This document shows, in pieces, positions 26,107-35,047 of a stretch of 64,000 nucleotides of DNA. Source of the DNA: JANWWM01 sp046292465 (lineage in GTDB: Bacteria > Bacteroidota > Chlorobiia > Chlorobiales > Thermochlorobacteraceae). The first letter of the stretch is position 1. Each line of letters opens with the position of its first letter. The stretch lies in the NCBI GenBank assembly GCA_046292465.1, contig JBKBRB010000002.1:186001-250000 (forward strand), written 5' to 3'. The notes under the pieces were generated by a model. The model was not told the DNA's origin. It searched no databases and saw only the letters and a program-made list of their open reading frames with translations. A program made the translations under genes and the position numbers.

Positions 26107-28410
26107 TTACTTCACCAATAGCATTTTCTTCGTTTGCATAAACGAGCCTGCCTTCAAGCGATAGAAGTAAATGCCGCTTGCAAGGTTTGCGGCATTGAAC
26201 GGCACTTGATAAGAGCCTTGTCCTTGCGCCGCATTGACGAGCGTTGCGACTTCGCGTCCGAGAACATCATAGACTTTAAGCGTTACATCGGCGCGTTCGG
26301 GCAATTCGTAGCGAATCATCGTGATGGGGTTAAACGGATTCGGATAGTTTTGCGCGAGTGAGAATTGCTTCGGCGTTGGGTTGACTTTTTCGTTGGTGAA
26401 GAGATAGCCTGCATAGTCGCCTGTGCGGCGCGGCGTGAGTTTGTATTGGCTGAACGAGAAGAAGTGAATGCCGCGTAATTCTGCAAATCGGTCGCCCACG
26501 CGCACCGTGTCTGCATTAGGATTAACAGGAGTGGCTGTGCCGCCGCCACGAAAATCCCAGCCTGAAAGGTCATCGACCAAGTAGTCGTCCGTCGTGGTAG
26601 CGTTTTGTTGGCGAATGGCAAATTCTTGTCCTGCCAGTCTGGTGCGCGTTACTTCGACGTTATTGACTTGAACGAGCATGCCTTCGAAGCGTTCGCTACG
26701 CACGCGAAGCGTATCGGTGGTCAGCACAAGCGGCGTAATCGGTGTGGTGGCTGTTCCGATTTTCGTAATAGAGCCGCCTGCTGATTGGCGTGCGTCGATT
26801 TGCGTGTAGTTGAACGATTCGCGCACAATGCCTGTAACTTCCACCGAGTCGTTGCGCACGATTTGTCCTGCGGGCGTTGTGTAGCCGTTAAGCACCACGC
26901 GCACGCCGCTAAAGATGCCGCGTCCGTCTTGAATGTGAATCGCAATCGGCGCATTAGTCGGCGTTTCATTAAGGTTATCAAGCGAATCTGCCGTTACGGT
27001 GCCGCGCACGGTTACCGTTTGGTTAAGAAGTGGCGAGACGACGTTGCTCGTTACAGGGTTGTCGTAAGGCGAAAACTGCACATCGAAAATGCCTGTGGAG
27101 TTCGCAAAGCGGAAGAAGTTTTTCGCTTGCGCCGTGTCTCTATCCAACACCGAAAGATTATTGCTTCCAATGGCTTTAACGAAGTAATTGACAAATGTGC
27201 CTGCAGGAAAACCGGGAATGATTGCCGTCCAAACTGAATCATTCGTGGTGCTACGGGTTGCACTGACCGTCGTGTAAGGTCCAGCAAAGTTTCTATCGGG
27301 CAATGTGGTTGTGGTGTTGTAGAAGACTTGCACTGCCACCACGCTGTCGCTTGCATTTGGCATAGAAACAGTTGTTGTAATGGTTACAGCGGTGTTGGGT
27401 GGTGGCACTGCCAAATTGCGAACCACAGAGGCAATCACAGGCGGAAGCGACGGTGCCAGCACAATGTCGGTTGCTCGGAAGGGGTGCAGCCGCCAAGTTC
27501 TGCCGCGCGGACCTGATGGTGGTGGGTTCCAAGTGTCGACCACCAACGCACCATTTGAGCGCACTTTGGAGAGAATACCTGTGATGCTCAAAATTGTCGC
27601 ACCGTTTGGCGGAAGTGGGTCAGGATTAGCAACGCCGCCCGCATTTCCTGCGGTGCTTCGGAAAAATTTGGAGTTGTCCCCTATTGGAAGCGCAAGCACG
27701 CCCGTTTGCGAGGTTGCAAGCGGTTTCGTTACATACCATTCAGGATATCGCCCATTTGAACCAATCACTTGGCTTGGCACGACGGCTGTCATCGGACCGG
27801 TAATGCGCACAATCGCACCGTCATATTTTTCAGCCAACATATCCATGTTACCATCTGTCTTAAAGAGCGAATCCAATGGAATTTCAAGCGTATCGGGAAG
27901 CGGAAGCGGATTGGAAAGCGGATTATCGAGGTCGAGCGAGGTAAAGTTAATTTTATCCAATTCAACCGTGTGATGATAGCCAAGCGGCGAACCAAACGCA
28001 CTACGAATTCTCGCCGTCAGTTTAATCACTTCGCCGCGTGGCACATTGAAGAGGCTTGAATCTCGGTTGCCCGCTATGCCAACATCATCAGAAACTTGAA
28101 TCGCACCGAAGTTCGGCAGTTTATTTCCATTGACGCGCGCCGTATCGGCAATGTAGATAAGCGCACGGCTTGTACTTCCACCTGTCAGAACATCAAACGA
28201 TTGGTCTGCCGACCAAATCACTTGTCCAATCACCGTTACGGTATCGCCGTAGTTGTTTGAGAAATATGGTGCCAGCGGTGTTGCATTGAACCAATTTGCC
28301 AGTGAATCGGGGTTTGTCTGTTTGAGCTGCGTAACGGGCGTCAAGGTTTGCGCCATTGTGCTCAGGCTCATGAGCGTCAGCAGAGAGATAAGGGTTACAA
28401 GTTTTCGCAT
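26107..28410 (-). CDS. Type IX-secreted OB-fold-rich protein
   Basis: 767 residues. Signal peptide (MRKLVTLISLLTLMSLSTMA). Repeated nucleic-acid-binding-like OB-fold segments follow (GDTVTVIGQVIWSADQSFDV near residue 55, QTVTVRGTVTADSLDNLNET near 470, and NDSVEVTGIVRESFNYTQ near 525). A type A type IX sorting domain occupies the last 80 residues: QNYPNPFNPITMIRYELPE, VYDVLGREVATLVN, ASGIYFYRLKAG and the final MQTKKMLLVK. No endonuclease domain is seen, unlike the related secreted protein at 14.2 kb. The sorting tails of the two are close relatives. Likely a surface-anchored or released adhesin or nucleic-acid-binding protein (inference). Confidence 0.8.
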   Translation of the reverse strand: MRKLVTLISLLTLMSLSTMAQTLTPVTQLKQTNPDSLANWFNATPLAPYFSNNYGDTVTVIGQVIWSADQSFDVLTGGSTSRALIYIADTARVNGNKLPNFGAIQVSDDVGIAGNRDSSLFNVPRGEVIKLTARIRSAFGSPLGYHHTVELDKINFTSLDLDNPLSNPLPLPDTLEIPLDSLFKTDGNMDMLAEKYDGAIVRITGPMTAVVPSQVIGSNGRYPEWYVTKPLATSQTGVLALPIGDNSKFFRSTAGNAGGVANPDPLPPNGATILSITGILSKVRSNGALVVDTWNPPPSGPRGRTWRLHPFRATDIVLAPSLPPVIASVVRNLAVPPPNTAVTITTTVSMPNASDSVVAVQVFYNTTTTLPDRNFAGPYTTVSATRSTTNDSVWTAIIPGFPAGTFVNYFVKAIGSNNLSVLDRDTAQAKNFFRFANSTGIFDVQFSPYDNPVTSNVVSPLLNQTVTVRGTVTADSLDNLNETPTNAPIAIHIQDGRGIFSGVRVVLNGYTTPAGQIVRNDSVEVTGIVRESFNYTQIDARQSAGGSITKIGTATTPITPLVLTTDTLRVRSERFEGMLVQVNNVEVTRTRLAGQEFAIRQQNATTTDDYLVDDLSGWDFRGGGTATPVNPNADTVRVGDRFAELRGIHFFSFSQYKLTPRRTGDYAGYLFTNEKVNPTPKQFSLAQNYPNPFNPITMIRYELPERADVTLKVYDVLGREVATLVNAAQGQGSYQVPFNAANLASGIYFYRLKAGSFMQTKKMLLVK

Positions 28411-28438
28411 TGTTCCGAAAGTTTAAGTTAAAGAGAGA

Positions 28439-30502
28439 TTACCTAACGACTGCAAATCGACCTGTTTTCACATCGCCGTTGCGCAGATTTTTCACGGCGA
28501 CGATGTACAGCCCTGTCGAGAGGGCTTGGTCAGATTTGCTGAAAATATCCCAAGCCGCTTCGCCACCTGAAAAGGCTCGGCGGTTGGATTGATTGCCGAA
28601 AAGGTCGTTCCAGCGGTTATCTCCGCCAGTATATGTTTTTGCATTATGGGTAAATCGGTCAATCACATCGCCTGCCACCGTGAAGATGGTAATTTCACAT
28701 TCAGGTGGAAGGTTCGTGAAGTAAATTTTTTGTTCGCGTCGATTCGGTCCGCTCCACGCCGCACGCACGTAGAAGGGGTTCGGATAAATGCCAATCGCAT
28801 CTTCCTTGCGCTCCGTTGGCGTTTTGCCCGGAATTGCCGTCGTGAAGTTTGTCGAGCGAGCGGATTCTAAACTTTCCAAGCCAATGGCAGTATTGCCTGA
28901 ATCAAACGCCGTTACATTGAACGCATACTGCCAACCGTTCAAGAGGTTATTGAATTCATATTTGTAGAAATACTGATTGGTGTCGCCTTCGAAGGTGATG
29001 GGCGTAGGCAGTTTGATGGCGTTGAAGCCGTTATCGAAGCCGATGTTGTTGTTGGGTTGGTCGAATTGTGCAACGAGTCGGAGCGAGAAGGCTAATCCTT
29101 CGCGGCTGCGGTCGTCGCCCGGATTGGTGCGGTAAATGCGATAGCCTTCAAAATCTCTGACGCCTGAAAGCAAATCGACCGATTCTTCGGCAGATTTATC
29201 CCAATAGAGCGTAACCTTGCGGTCTTCGGGCACAACGCGATAGCGCGGCGACTTAGGCGGCGAAGGCAAAAGGAATCGGCGAATAATGCCGTCGCCGTTC
29301 AAATCTTCTTCGGGCTCGAGAATGCCATTGCCATTTCGGTCGTTACCGTTGAAGGTGCGTTGCGCAAGGTCAAGGTTATTGATGAGCGTGAGGCGGGCTT
29401 CGGGCTTATCGTCGACATAGTCCGCAACGCTCGACGCATTTCGCGCAACCACAGCGGCAAACGAAATCGTAATCGTGTCGCCTGGCATCAAGGTTGGGAA
29501 CGGTCCAACGGATAAGAGTTCCAGGCGGTTGCCCGGCTGAGTGCGCAAGGCTTGACGAATCGAGGCACTGTCGGGGCTGTCAAAGAGCCGTGTGCGCATG
29601 CGATTAAATCGGTCGAAGTCGTCGCTCGGCGGACCGGGCACAAACGGGTCTGTCGCAAAAGCCCACGCTTGAAAATTCGCTCTGAACCCATCTACAAGTC
29701 CGGGACGGAAGAGTCGACCTTTATATTCCGCACCTAAAAACTTCATTGAAAAGTAACTTTGCGTTTCTGATGGTTCGCCTGCGAGGTCAAATTTGTAAGT
29801 CGCATCGAGCGAATCGAGATAGCCACCTGCGGCACGGTTGAAAAACGCCGTTCCTTGTGGTGCGACAAGCCGCGTGTTTCGCACAATCGAGTTTTGGAAC
29901 ATTCCAATATGCGGCAACACTAAGGAATCGTTGCTTCGGTTGACAATCGTATAGTTCAAAATCACGAAGAAGTTAGCGAACTCAAAATTCCATGCGTAAT
30001 GCTCTGCTCGAACCGCAATGCGCAAAGGGTTGTGCTGTGGAATAGCACCTGTTGCACCGGGGCGAATCAAAACCGAATCGGTAAATTCTGCAATCAAATC
30101 TTGATGGCTAATCGCGTTGGGATTGAAGAAGGGACTTTCAATTAACGATGAGCGTTGAATCAAGCCGCGTGCGGTGGCGTCAGTAAATTCGTAGCCTGCG
30201 GTGTTGGGGTTTCCTGTGCTTGAGCCTGTTTGAACGACTGCGCCCGTCGTTACTTTGGAAATGCCGCCTTGAATTGCGCCAACCCAAAGCCCCGCGTTGA
30301 ACAAATGCTCAATTTGCGAACCTGTCGGATATTCACACGATGGAATTTGAGGAAAAAATCGGAAGCCGTTTCCAATCACGCCGTAGTTTGTGATTCCAAG
30401 TCGAATCAACCCTACATTTGTTGTTTTCTGTTCGTCAAACAGTTGCGCGAAAGCAACCTGCCCGAAGAAAACACACCAAACCAAAAGTGTGCAGAATTTC
30501 AA
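28439..30502 (-). CDS. Large exported protein with fibronectin-like and calcium-loop segments
   Basis: 687 residues from a TTG at 30502 that gives the signal peptide MKFCTLLVWCVFFGQVAFAQ. An earlier TTG at 30523 is the longest possible start, and there is no in-frame ATG nearby. The body is beta-rich with a fibronectin-III-like region (YRVVPEDRKVTLYWDKSAEE, DFEGYRIYRT). EF-hand-like calcium loops lie near residue 400 (DRNGNGILEPEEDLNGDGI). The C-terminus has IYPNPF and ends in GLYIVAVKN...GRFAVVR, a divergent type IX sorting-domain pattern. It is the first gene of the surface cluster. It is divergent from the queuosine-precursor transporter gene, with about 180 bp between starts. Confidence 0.75.
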   Translation of the reverse strand: MKFCTLLVWCVFFGQVAFAQLFDEQKTTNVGLIRLGITNYGVIGNGFRFFPQIPSCEYPTGSQIEHLFNAGLWVGAIQGGISKVTTGAVVQTGSSTGNPNTAGYEFTDATARGLIQRSSLIESPFFNPNAISHQDLIAEFTDSVLIRPGATGAIPQHNPLRIAVRAEHYAWNFEFANFFVILNYTIVNRSNDSLVLPHIGMFQNSIVRNTRLVAPQGTAFFNRAAGGYLDSLDATYKFDLAGEPSETQSYFSMKFLGAEYKGRLFRPGLVDGFRANFQAWAFATDPFVPGPPSDDFDRFNRMRTRLFDSPDSASIRQALRTQPGNRLELLSVGPFPTLMPGDTITISFAAVVARNASSVADYVDDKPEARLTLINNLDLAQRTFNGNDRNGNGILEPEEDLNGDGIIRRFLLPSPPKSPRYRVVPEDRKVTLYWDKSAEESVDLLSGVRDFEGYRIYRTNPGDDRSREGLAFSLRLVAQFDQPNNNIGFDNGFNAIKLPTPITFEGDTNQYFYKYEFNNLLNGWQYAFNVTAFDSGNTAIGLESLESARSTNFTTAIPGKTPTERKEDAIGIYPNPFYVRAAWSGPNRREQKIYFTNLPPECEITIFTVAGDVIDRFTHNAKTYTGGDNRWNDLFGNQSNRRAFSGGEAAWDIFSKSDQALSTGLYIVAVKNLRNGDVKTGRFAVVR

Positions 30503-30685
30503 GTATAAACTCTGAAGTCTCAAAGTTGGCGATGCTGGTTAGGTGAACTGCAATACGGCATTCAAGATAGGAAAGCCCTCTGAAAAATAAAGTTAAGGAA
30601 TTGTTAAAAGTCGGGTGATACTGGCACAGGATTTCTTGATATGGCTTGAAATTACACAGCGATGCACAGTGTTTAATCTCAATCT

Positions 30686-31513
30686 TTGATAGTTGAAGTC
30701 CATCAAAATACAGTCATCTTGACCATTGACGAAAAACGCGCTCGCCTCTTTCTCATTCTCGGAATGTTTTTCATCACGAATGCGCTTTTAGGTGAGTTTG
30801 CTGGCACGAAAGTTTTTTCGCTCGAAGCCACGCTTGGGCTTTCGCCGGCAGATTTATCGCTCTTCGGTATTGAGCATTTGTCGTTCAATCTCACGGCGGG
30901 GGTGATTGCGTGGCCTTTGGTGTTTGTGCTCACCGATATTATCAATGAATACTTTGGACGTCGCGGCGTGCGCATTATTTCTTTCATCGCCGCCGGCTTG
31001 ATTGCTTATTCCTTCATTCTCATTTACATCACGATTCGGCTTTCGCCTGCCGACTTCTGGCAGTTTCGCGTGGAAGAGGGGGAACGGCTAAACATGAGCC
31101 TCGCCTACAACGCCATTTTCGGACAAGGCTTGTGGATTATCGTCGGCTCATTGGTTGCGTTTTTGATTGGGCAGTTTCTTGATGTTACGGTATTTGAATT
31201 TTTCAAGTCAAAAACTGGTAGCGCAAAAATTTGGCTTCGTGCAACCGGCTCAACGCTTGTTTCGCAACTTGTTGACAGTTTCGTTGTTTTGTTCATTGCG
31301 TTTTATCTCGGTGCGGGTTGGTCGCTTTCACAGGTGCTTGCCGTTTGCACCATGAACTACATTTACAAAGCCATCATTGCCATTTTCAGCACGCCTCTTC
31401 TTTACATTGCTCACTTCGCGATTGACCGCTATCTCGGTATCACGACTGAACAGGCTTCATCTGAACCGCTTCTCGATTCCGAAACCGATATTGCGCCTAA
31501 AAAATTAAATTAA
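30686..31513 (+). CDS. Queuosine precursor transporter (VUT/YhhQ family)
   Basis: 275 residues with six predicted membrane helices (LFLILGMFFITNALLGEFAG, LTAGVIAWPLVFVLTDIINE, ISFIAAGLIAYSFILIYITI and three more). The family signature is VFVLTDIINEYFGRRGVRI. It imports queuosine precursors (preQ0/preQ1 or queuine) across the inner membrane. The gene has no ATG ahead of the first helix. The open frame begins at a TTG (30686), and a second TTG at 30719 is also possible. The divergent neighbour also lacks an ATG. A Lys/Asp/Glu-rich tail closes the protein. It is 87 bp ahead of a small membrane-protein gene on the same strand. Confidence 0.88.
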   Translation: MIVEVHQNTVILTIDEKRARLFLILGMFFITNALLGEFAGTKVFSLEATLGLSPADLSLFGIEHLSFNLTAGVIAWPLVFVLTDIINEYFGRRGVRIISFIAAGLIAYSFILIYITIRLSPADFWQFRVEEGERLNMSLAYNAIFGQGLWIIVGSLVAFLIGQFLDVTVFEFFKSKTGSAKIWLRATGSTLVSQLVDSFVVLFIAFYLGAGWSLSQVLAVCTMNYIYKAIIAIFSTPLLYIAHFAIDRYLGITTEQASSEPLLDSETDIAPKKLN

Positions 31514-31600
31514 CAGGCTAAACTGAATCGCACCGTGTTTCGTTATATTTCACTGACTGAAAGAAGTTCATCTTCTTCAACGAAAAACCTAACTACAACT

Positions 31601-32128
31601 ATGGGCAAATCATTTGCACAGCAAGCGGCTGAAAATAAACCAAGCCTTTGGATTAATGTGAGTTTGATGTGGGGCACGGTTTTCTTCATTACGTCTATCT
31701 TCATGCTCAAACTCGCCAGCGCGACCTCTTTCTTGCCTGATTGGACCGATTCGCTTAAAGCCTATCTCTTTTATGTTGTTATGATTGTCATTGTCGCGCT
31801 TGGCGGCTATGGCGTGAACAAACTCTACGACCCAAAAGGCGAAAAGCGCGCGAAGCGTCAAGCCGAAGTAAAATCGGGAATGAAAGAGCAGGTTTTTGTT
31901 TCGCTTTTTGGCAGTATCGCAACTGGCTTTGGGTTTTGCTTGCTCACGGCACTTTCGTTTTTGTGCGCAAAGTGGGCGATGCGTGTTCCAGCGGATTTCT
32001 CGATGCAACATGTTTTTGTTGCTGCTATTTACAACATTGGTGCAGGTCTTGGCGGCTCGCTCTTTACGGGACTTATTTTCGTAGTGCTTAAAGCGATGGG
32101 AAAATTTCCGACCGAGCAATCGGCATAA
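31601..32128 (+). CDS. Four-helix membrane protein of unknown function
   Basis: 175 residues starting MGKSFAQQAAENKPS. Four membrane helices are apparent: WINVSLMWGTVFFITSIFML, LKAYLFYVVMIVIVALGGYG, LFGSIATGFGFCLLTALSFL and FVAAIYNIGAGLGGSLFTGL. A basic cytoplasmic loop (KGEKRAKRQAEVK) lies between helices two and three. I do not recognise the family. I chose the ATG at 31601; the frame is open upstream from a GTG at 31535, but that stretch is low-complexity serine and threonine. It precedes the SPFH protein by 39 bp and may be in one transcription unit with it. Confidence 0.65.
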   Translation: MGKSFAQQAAENKPSLWINVSLMWGTVFFITSIFMLKLASATSFLPDWTDSLKAYLFYVVMIVIVALGGYGVNKLYDPKGEKRAKRQAEVKSGMKEQVFVSLFGSIATGFGFCLLTALSFLCAKWAMRVPADFSMQHVFVAAIYNIGAGLGGSLFTGLIFVVLKAMGKFPTEQSA

Positions 32129-32167
32129 GTTTTTTTAACCTAACCTTTCAAACCTAACTTTATTTCA

Positions 32168-33082
32168 ATGGCATCGCTTATTCTTCTGGCCGTCATTCTT
32201 CTTGTGATTAGTTTCACCGCAGGTTCATTCAATCCCGGCTTGCAGCGGTTTGCAATACTTTTTCGGATTGGCGGCATTGTTGTTTTGTTGCTTGGTCTTT
32301 CTTCCGCCTGTTTCCGTGTGATTCAGCCGGGAACGGTCGGCGTTCAAGTCTTTCTTGGAAAAATTCAAGGGGACGTGCTTACCGAAGGATTGAATTTTAT
32401 TATTCCGTTTGCAAATGTCGACGAGTTCGATGTCAAGACGCGGAAAATTACGTTCTCGAGTAGTGAAGAAAGCGGTGATGGCGGTGGTGCAATTGAAGTG
32501 CTCAGTGCCGATGGACTGTCGGTTTCGATTGATATGACGCTCAACTATAAGCTCAATCCGTCTGAAGTGATGCGCGTTCGCAAGGAGCTTGGACCTGGGA
32601 CAACGTATGTTGATGTTATTGTTGTACCGACTGCGCGCACACGCATTCGCGAAAATGCTGCGAACTATAATGCCGTTGAACTGTATTCTGCTAAACGTGA
32701 AGAGTTCCAATCCAGAATCTACGAAGGCATTAAGCGCGACTTCGAAAAGCGTGGCATTATTTTAGAAGAGCTTTTAATTCGCAATATCGTTCTGCCCTCT
32801 TCTGTTAGAGCCGCGATTGAAGCCAAAATCAACGCTGAACAAGACGCGCAAAAAATGCAATTCGTGCTCCAAAAAGAACAGCAAGAAGCCGAGCGCAAGC
32901 GCGTAGAAGCGCAAGGGATTGCAGACTATCAAACCATCATCAGTCGCTCTCTGACCGATAAACAACTTCAATACGAAAGCATCAAAGCCATGCAAGAACT
33001 TGTCAAATCACCGAACTCAAAAGTGATTTTTATGGGTGGCGGCAAAGGCGCAGGCGCGTCGGTGCTTATCGGCGGGAATTAA
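32168..33082 (+). CDS. SPFH/prohibitin-family membrane protein
   Basis: 304 residues. Two short hydrophobic segments at the N-terminus (residues 1-20 and 28-48) anchor it. The band-7 domain follows (IQPGTVGVQVFLGKIQGDVL, EGLNFIIPFANVDEFDVKTR, ADGLSVSIDMTLNYKLNP). A long charged coiled coil (AKREEFQSRIYEGIKRDFEK, KINAEQDAQKMQFVLQKEQQ) and a short hydrophobic tail follow. The order matches prohibitin-like proteins, which form membrane rings that scaffold proteases or rafts. A strong terminator lies just downstream. Confidence 0.9.
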   Translation: MASLILLAVILLVISFTAGSFNPGLQRFAILFRIGGIVVLLLGLSSACFRVIQPGTVGVQVFLGKIQGDVLTEGLNFIIPFANVDEFDVKTRKITFSSSEESGDGGGAIEVLSADGLSVSIDMTLNYKLNPSEVMRVRKELGPGTTYVDVIVVPTARTRIRENAANYNAVELYSAKREEFQSRIYEGIKRDFEKRGIILEELLIRNIVLPSSVRAAIEAKINAEQDAQKMQFVLQKEQQEAERKRVEAQGIADYQTIISRSLTDKQLQYESIKAMQELVKSPNSKVIFMGGGKGAGASVLIGGN

Positions 33083-33105
33083 CTTTTCAAGGCTAAAAAA
33101 ATTTA

Positions 33106-33130
33106 GGGCGAGCCTCTCTCGCCCTTTTTT
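33106..33130 (+). terminator. Bidirectional rho-independent terminator
   Basis: Stem GGGCGAG (33106-33112) and CTCGCCC (33118-33124), a 5-nt loop and a T6 run at 33125-33130. Read on the minus strand the same stem is followed by TAAATTTTTTT, so it can serve both the SPFH gene (plus) and recJ (minus), which converge here. Confidence 0.9.
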
Positions 33131-33147
33131 ATTTTTACTCCATCTTT

Positions 33148-34878
33148 TTATTCCACCTTTAAATCACGCAGACGCAGTTGAAGCGTTGTTATTCCGTTCC
33201 ACTCTCTTTCATCAATAGAATAGATAATACTGACACTTCGCTCTGGTTCTTTGAGTGCTTCGAAGTAGTGCGCCATGCCGAACCCAATGACATCAAATAT
33301 TCTTCTTTGTTTATCGCGCACAGCAAATTTGAGATGTTTATCAATTTTGAGACGCTTATCTTCAAGCAGTTTTGGCGGATAGGCGAGCGTGAGGTTGCGG
33401 GTAAGAAATAGCGGGTGCATATTTCCTGGACCACAAGGCTCAAATTGTTTGAGCACGTTGTAAAAGTTCGATGTAATTTGTTCTAATTTTAACTCCGAAT
33501 CAATTTGAATGGTGGGCGTGCGTAGTTCAAACGCTAAGTTTTCGGCGCAGTAGTTATCAAATGCTCTTCGAAAGTCATCTAATTGATTGATGTGCATCGA
33601 AAGCCCTGCTGCCATTTCGTGTCCGCCAAATTGAATCAAGTGGGATTGGCAGTTAGAAATCGCGTTGAAGAGATTGAAGCCCACGACGCTCCTGCCAGAG
33701 CCTTTGAGAATCCCCTCATTTTCGGTGAGAATAATTGTGGGCAAGTAAAATCGCTCTACAATTTTTGACGCCACGATTCCAATCACGCCCAAATGCCAGT
33801 CAGGCTTATAGAGCACAATAGACGAGGCATATTGCGCGAGCATTTTTTTTGCATCTTTTTCGGCTTCTTCGTAGACATCGTCATTGATTTCGCGTCGCGT
33901 TTCATTTAAGTCTCTTAAGCATGCCGCCGCTTTTTTCGCTTCGTTTTCGTCTTGGGCGGTAAGCAATTTAATGGCTTCGCGTGCGTGGTCTAATCGTCCC
34001 GCCGCATTGATTCTCGGGCTAAGCTCAAAGACAATAGATGAAGATGAAAGTTGTTCAACATTCAATCTTGAAATTTCTGCAAGTGCTTTCAACCCGGGAC
34101 GCTTTGCAAGTTGTATGCGTTTAATTCCTTCAGACATCAGCACGCGATTTTCGCCTACAATCGGAACAATATCTGCGGCAACGGCGAGCGCGACGAAGTC
34201 TAAAAATTCAAAGGCAAGTTCTCTATCAATTCCACGCACAGCGCACAGCGCACATGCCAATTTGAACGCTACACCACAGCCCGAAAGCTCCTTGAATGGA
34301 TAAGTGCAATCGTCTTGTTTGGCGTCGAGAATCGCGAGTGCGTCGGGGCGTTCTGCTTTTGCTTCGTGGTGGTCGCAGATAATCACATCAATTCCGTTTT
34401 GGCGACAATAGTTAATAGGCTCGATTGATGTAATGCCGCAGTCGACCGTTACAATCACTTTGACGTTTTGCGAAATGGCATAGTTGATTCCCGTCCGTGC
34501 AACGCCATAGCCTTCGGTTTTTCTATCATTGACGTAAAATTCAACCTCTGCGCCGAGTTTTTTGAGAAATAATAATAAGAGCGATGTTGCGGTTGTGCCG
34601 TCGACATCGTAATCGCCGTAAATCAAAATTTTCTCGCATCCGTCAATGGCTTTTGAAAGACGCTCCGCCGCTTCTTTCATTCCGTTCATCAAAAACGGCG
34701 AATATAGATGTTCAATCGATGGTCGGAAAAAGTTTTTCGCTTCGTCGTAATTTGTGATGCCACGATTGACGAGCGCACGCGCAATCGGCTCACTTACTTT
34801 GATTTGCTGCATGAGCGTTTGAACCTTTTCTGTATCAGGTTCGCTCATTATCCAACGATATTGTTTGTATGGCGTCAT
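33148..34878 (-). CDS. recJ: Single-stranded-DNA-specific exonuclease RecJ
   Basis: 576 residues, a usual length. Order: GDYDVDGTTATSLL near residue 97 (DHH motif I), VTVDCGITS, VIICDHHEAK near 167 (motif III), SGCGVAFKLAC near 200, SPRINAAGRLDHAREA near 290, then the DHHA1 motif region VGFNLFNAI and FGGHEMAAGLS near 425, and a C-terminal OB fold. It degrades single-stranded DNA 5' to 3' in recombination and mismatch repair. The N-terminal YRWIMSEPDTEKV segment resembles the openings of Bacteroidetes/Chlorobi RecJ, which supports the start at 34878. Confidence 0.94.
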   Translation of the reverse strand: MTPYKQYRWIMSEPDTEKVQTLMQQIKVSEPIARALVNRGITNYDEAKNFFRPSIEHLYSPFLMNGMKEAAERLSKAIDGCEKILIYGDYDVDGTTATSLLLLFLKKLGAEVEFYVNDRKTEGYGVARTGINYAISQNVKVIVTVDCGITSIEPINYCRQNGIDVIICDHHEAKAERPDALAILDAKQDDCTYPFKELSGCGVAFKLACALCAVRGIDRELAFEFLDFVALAVAADIVPIVGENRVLMSEGIKRIQLAKRPGLKALAEISRLNVEQLSSSSIVFELSPRINAAGRLDHAREAIKLLTAQDENEAKKAAACLRDLNETRREINDDVYEEAEKDAKKMLAQYASSIVLYKPDWHLGVIGIVASKIVERFYLPTIILTENEGILKGSGRSVVGFNLFNAISNCQSHLIQFGGHEMAAGLSMHINQLDDFRRAFDNYCAENLAFELRTPTIQIDSELKLEQITSNFYNVLKQFEPCGPGNMHPLFLTRNLTLAYPPKLLEDKRLKIDKHLKFAVRDKQRRIFDVIGFGMAHYFEALKEPERSVSIIYSIDEREWNGITTLQLRLRDLKVE

Positions 34879-34958
34879 GTCAGAGCGGGGTTTGTTGTTT
34901 TAGGATTTGAAATTCAATATCTACATCATTTGAAAGGGGTAACGCTTGTCGTAAACCA

Positions 34959-34985
34959 AAAGCGTCGGACTTTTGCCGACGCTTT
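34959..34985 (-). terminator. Probable terminator of the lysine-rich gene
   Basis: Inverted repeat AAAGCGTCGG (34959-34968) and CCGACGCTTT (34976-34985) with a 7-nt loop: a perfect 10-bp stem. Read on the minus strand it lies 63 bp after the stop of the gene at 35048 and is followed by TTGGTTTA, a weak T-rich tail. Confidence 0.55.
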
Positions 34986-35047
34986 GATGCAAAGATAAGG
35001 TTATGGCTAAAAACGTCAAGAACGCTTCAAATATCGTTCAATCTTGC

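Noticed and set aside
31610..32119. 169-codon antisense open frame over the four-helix membrane-protein gene
   Set aside because: It mirrors the coding strand of a plausible membrane protein and shows no domain of its own.
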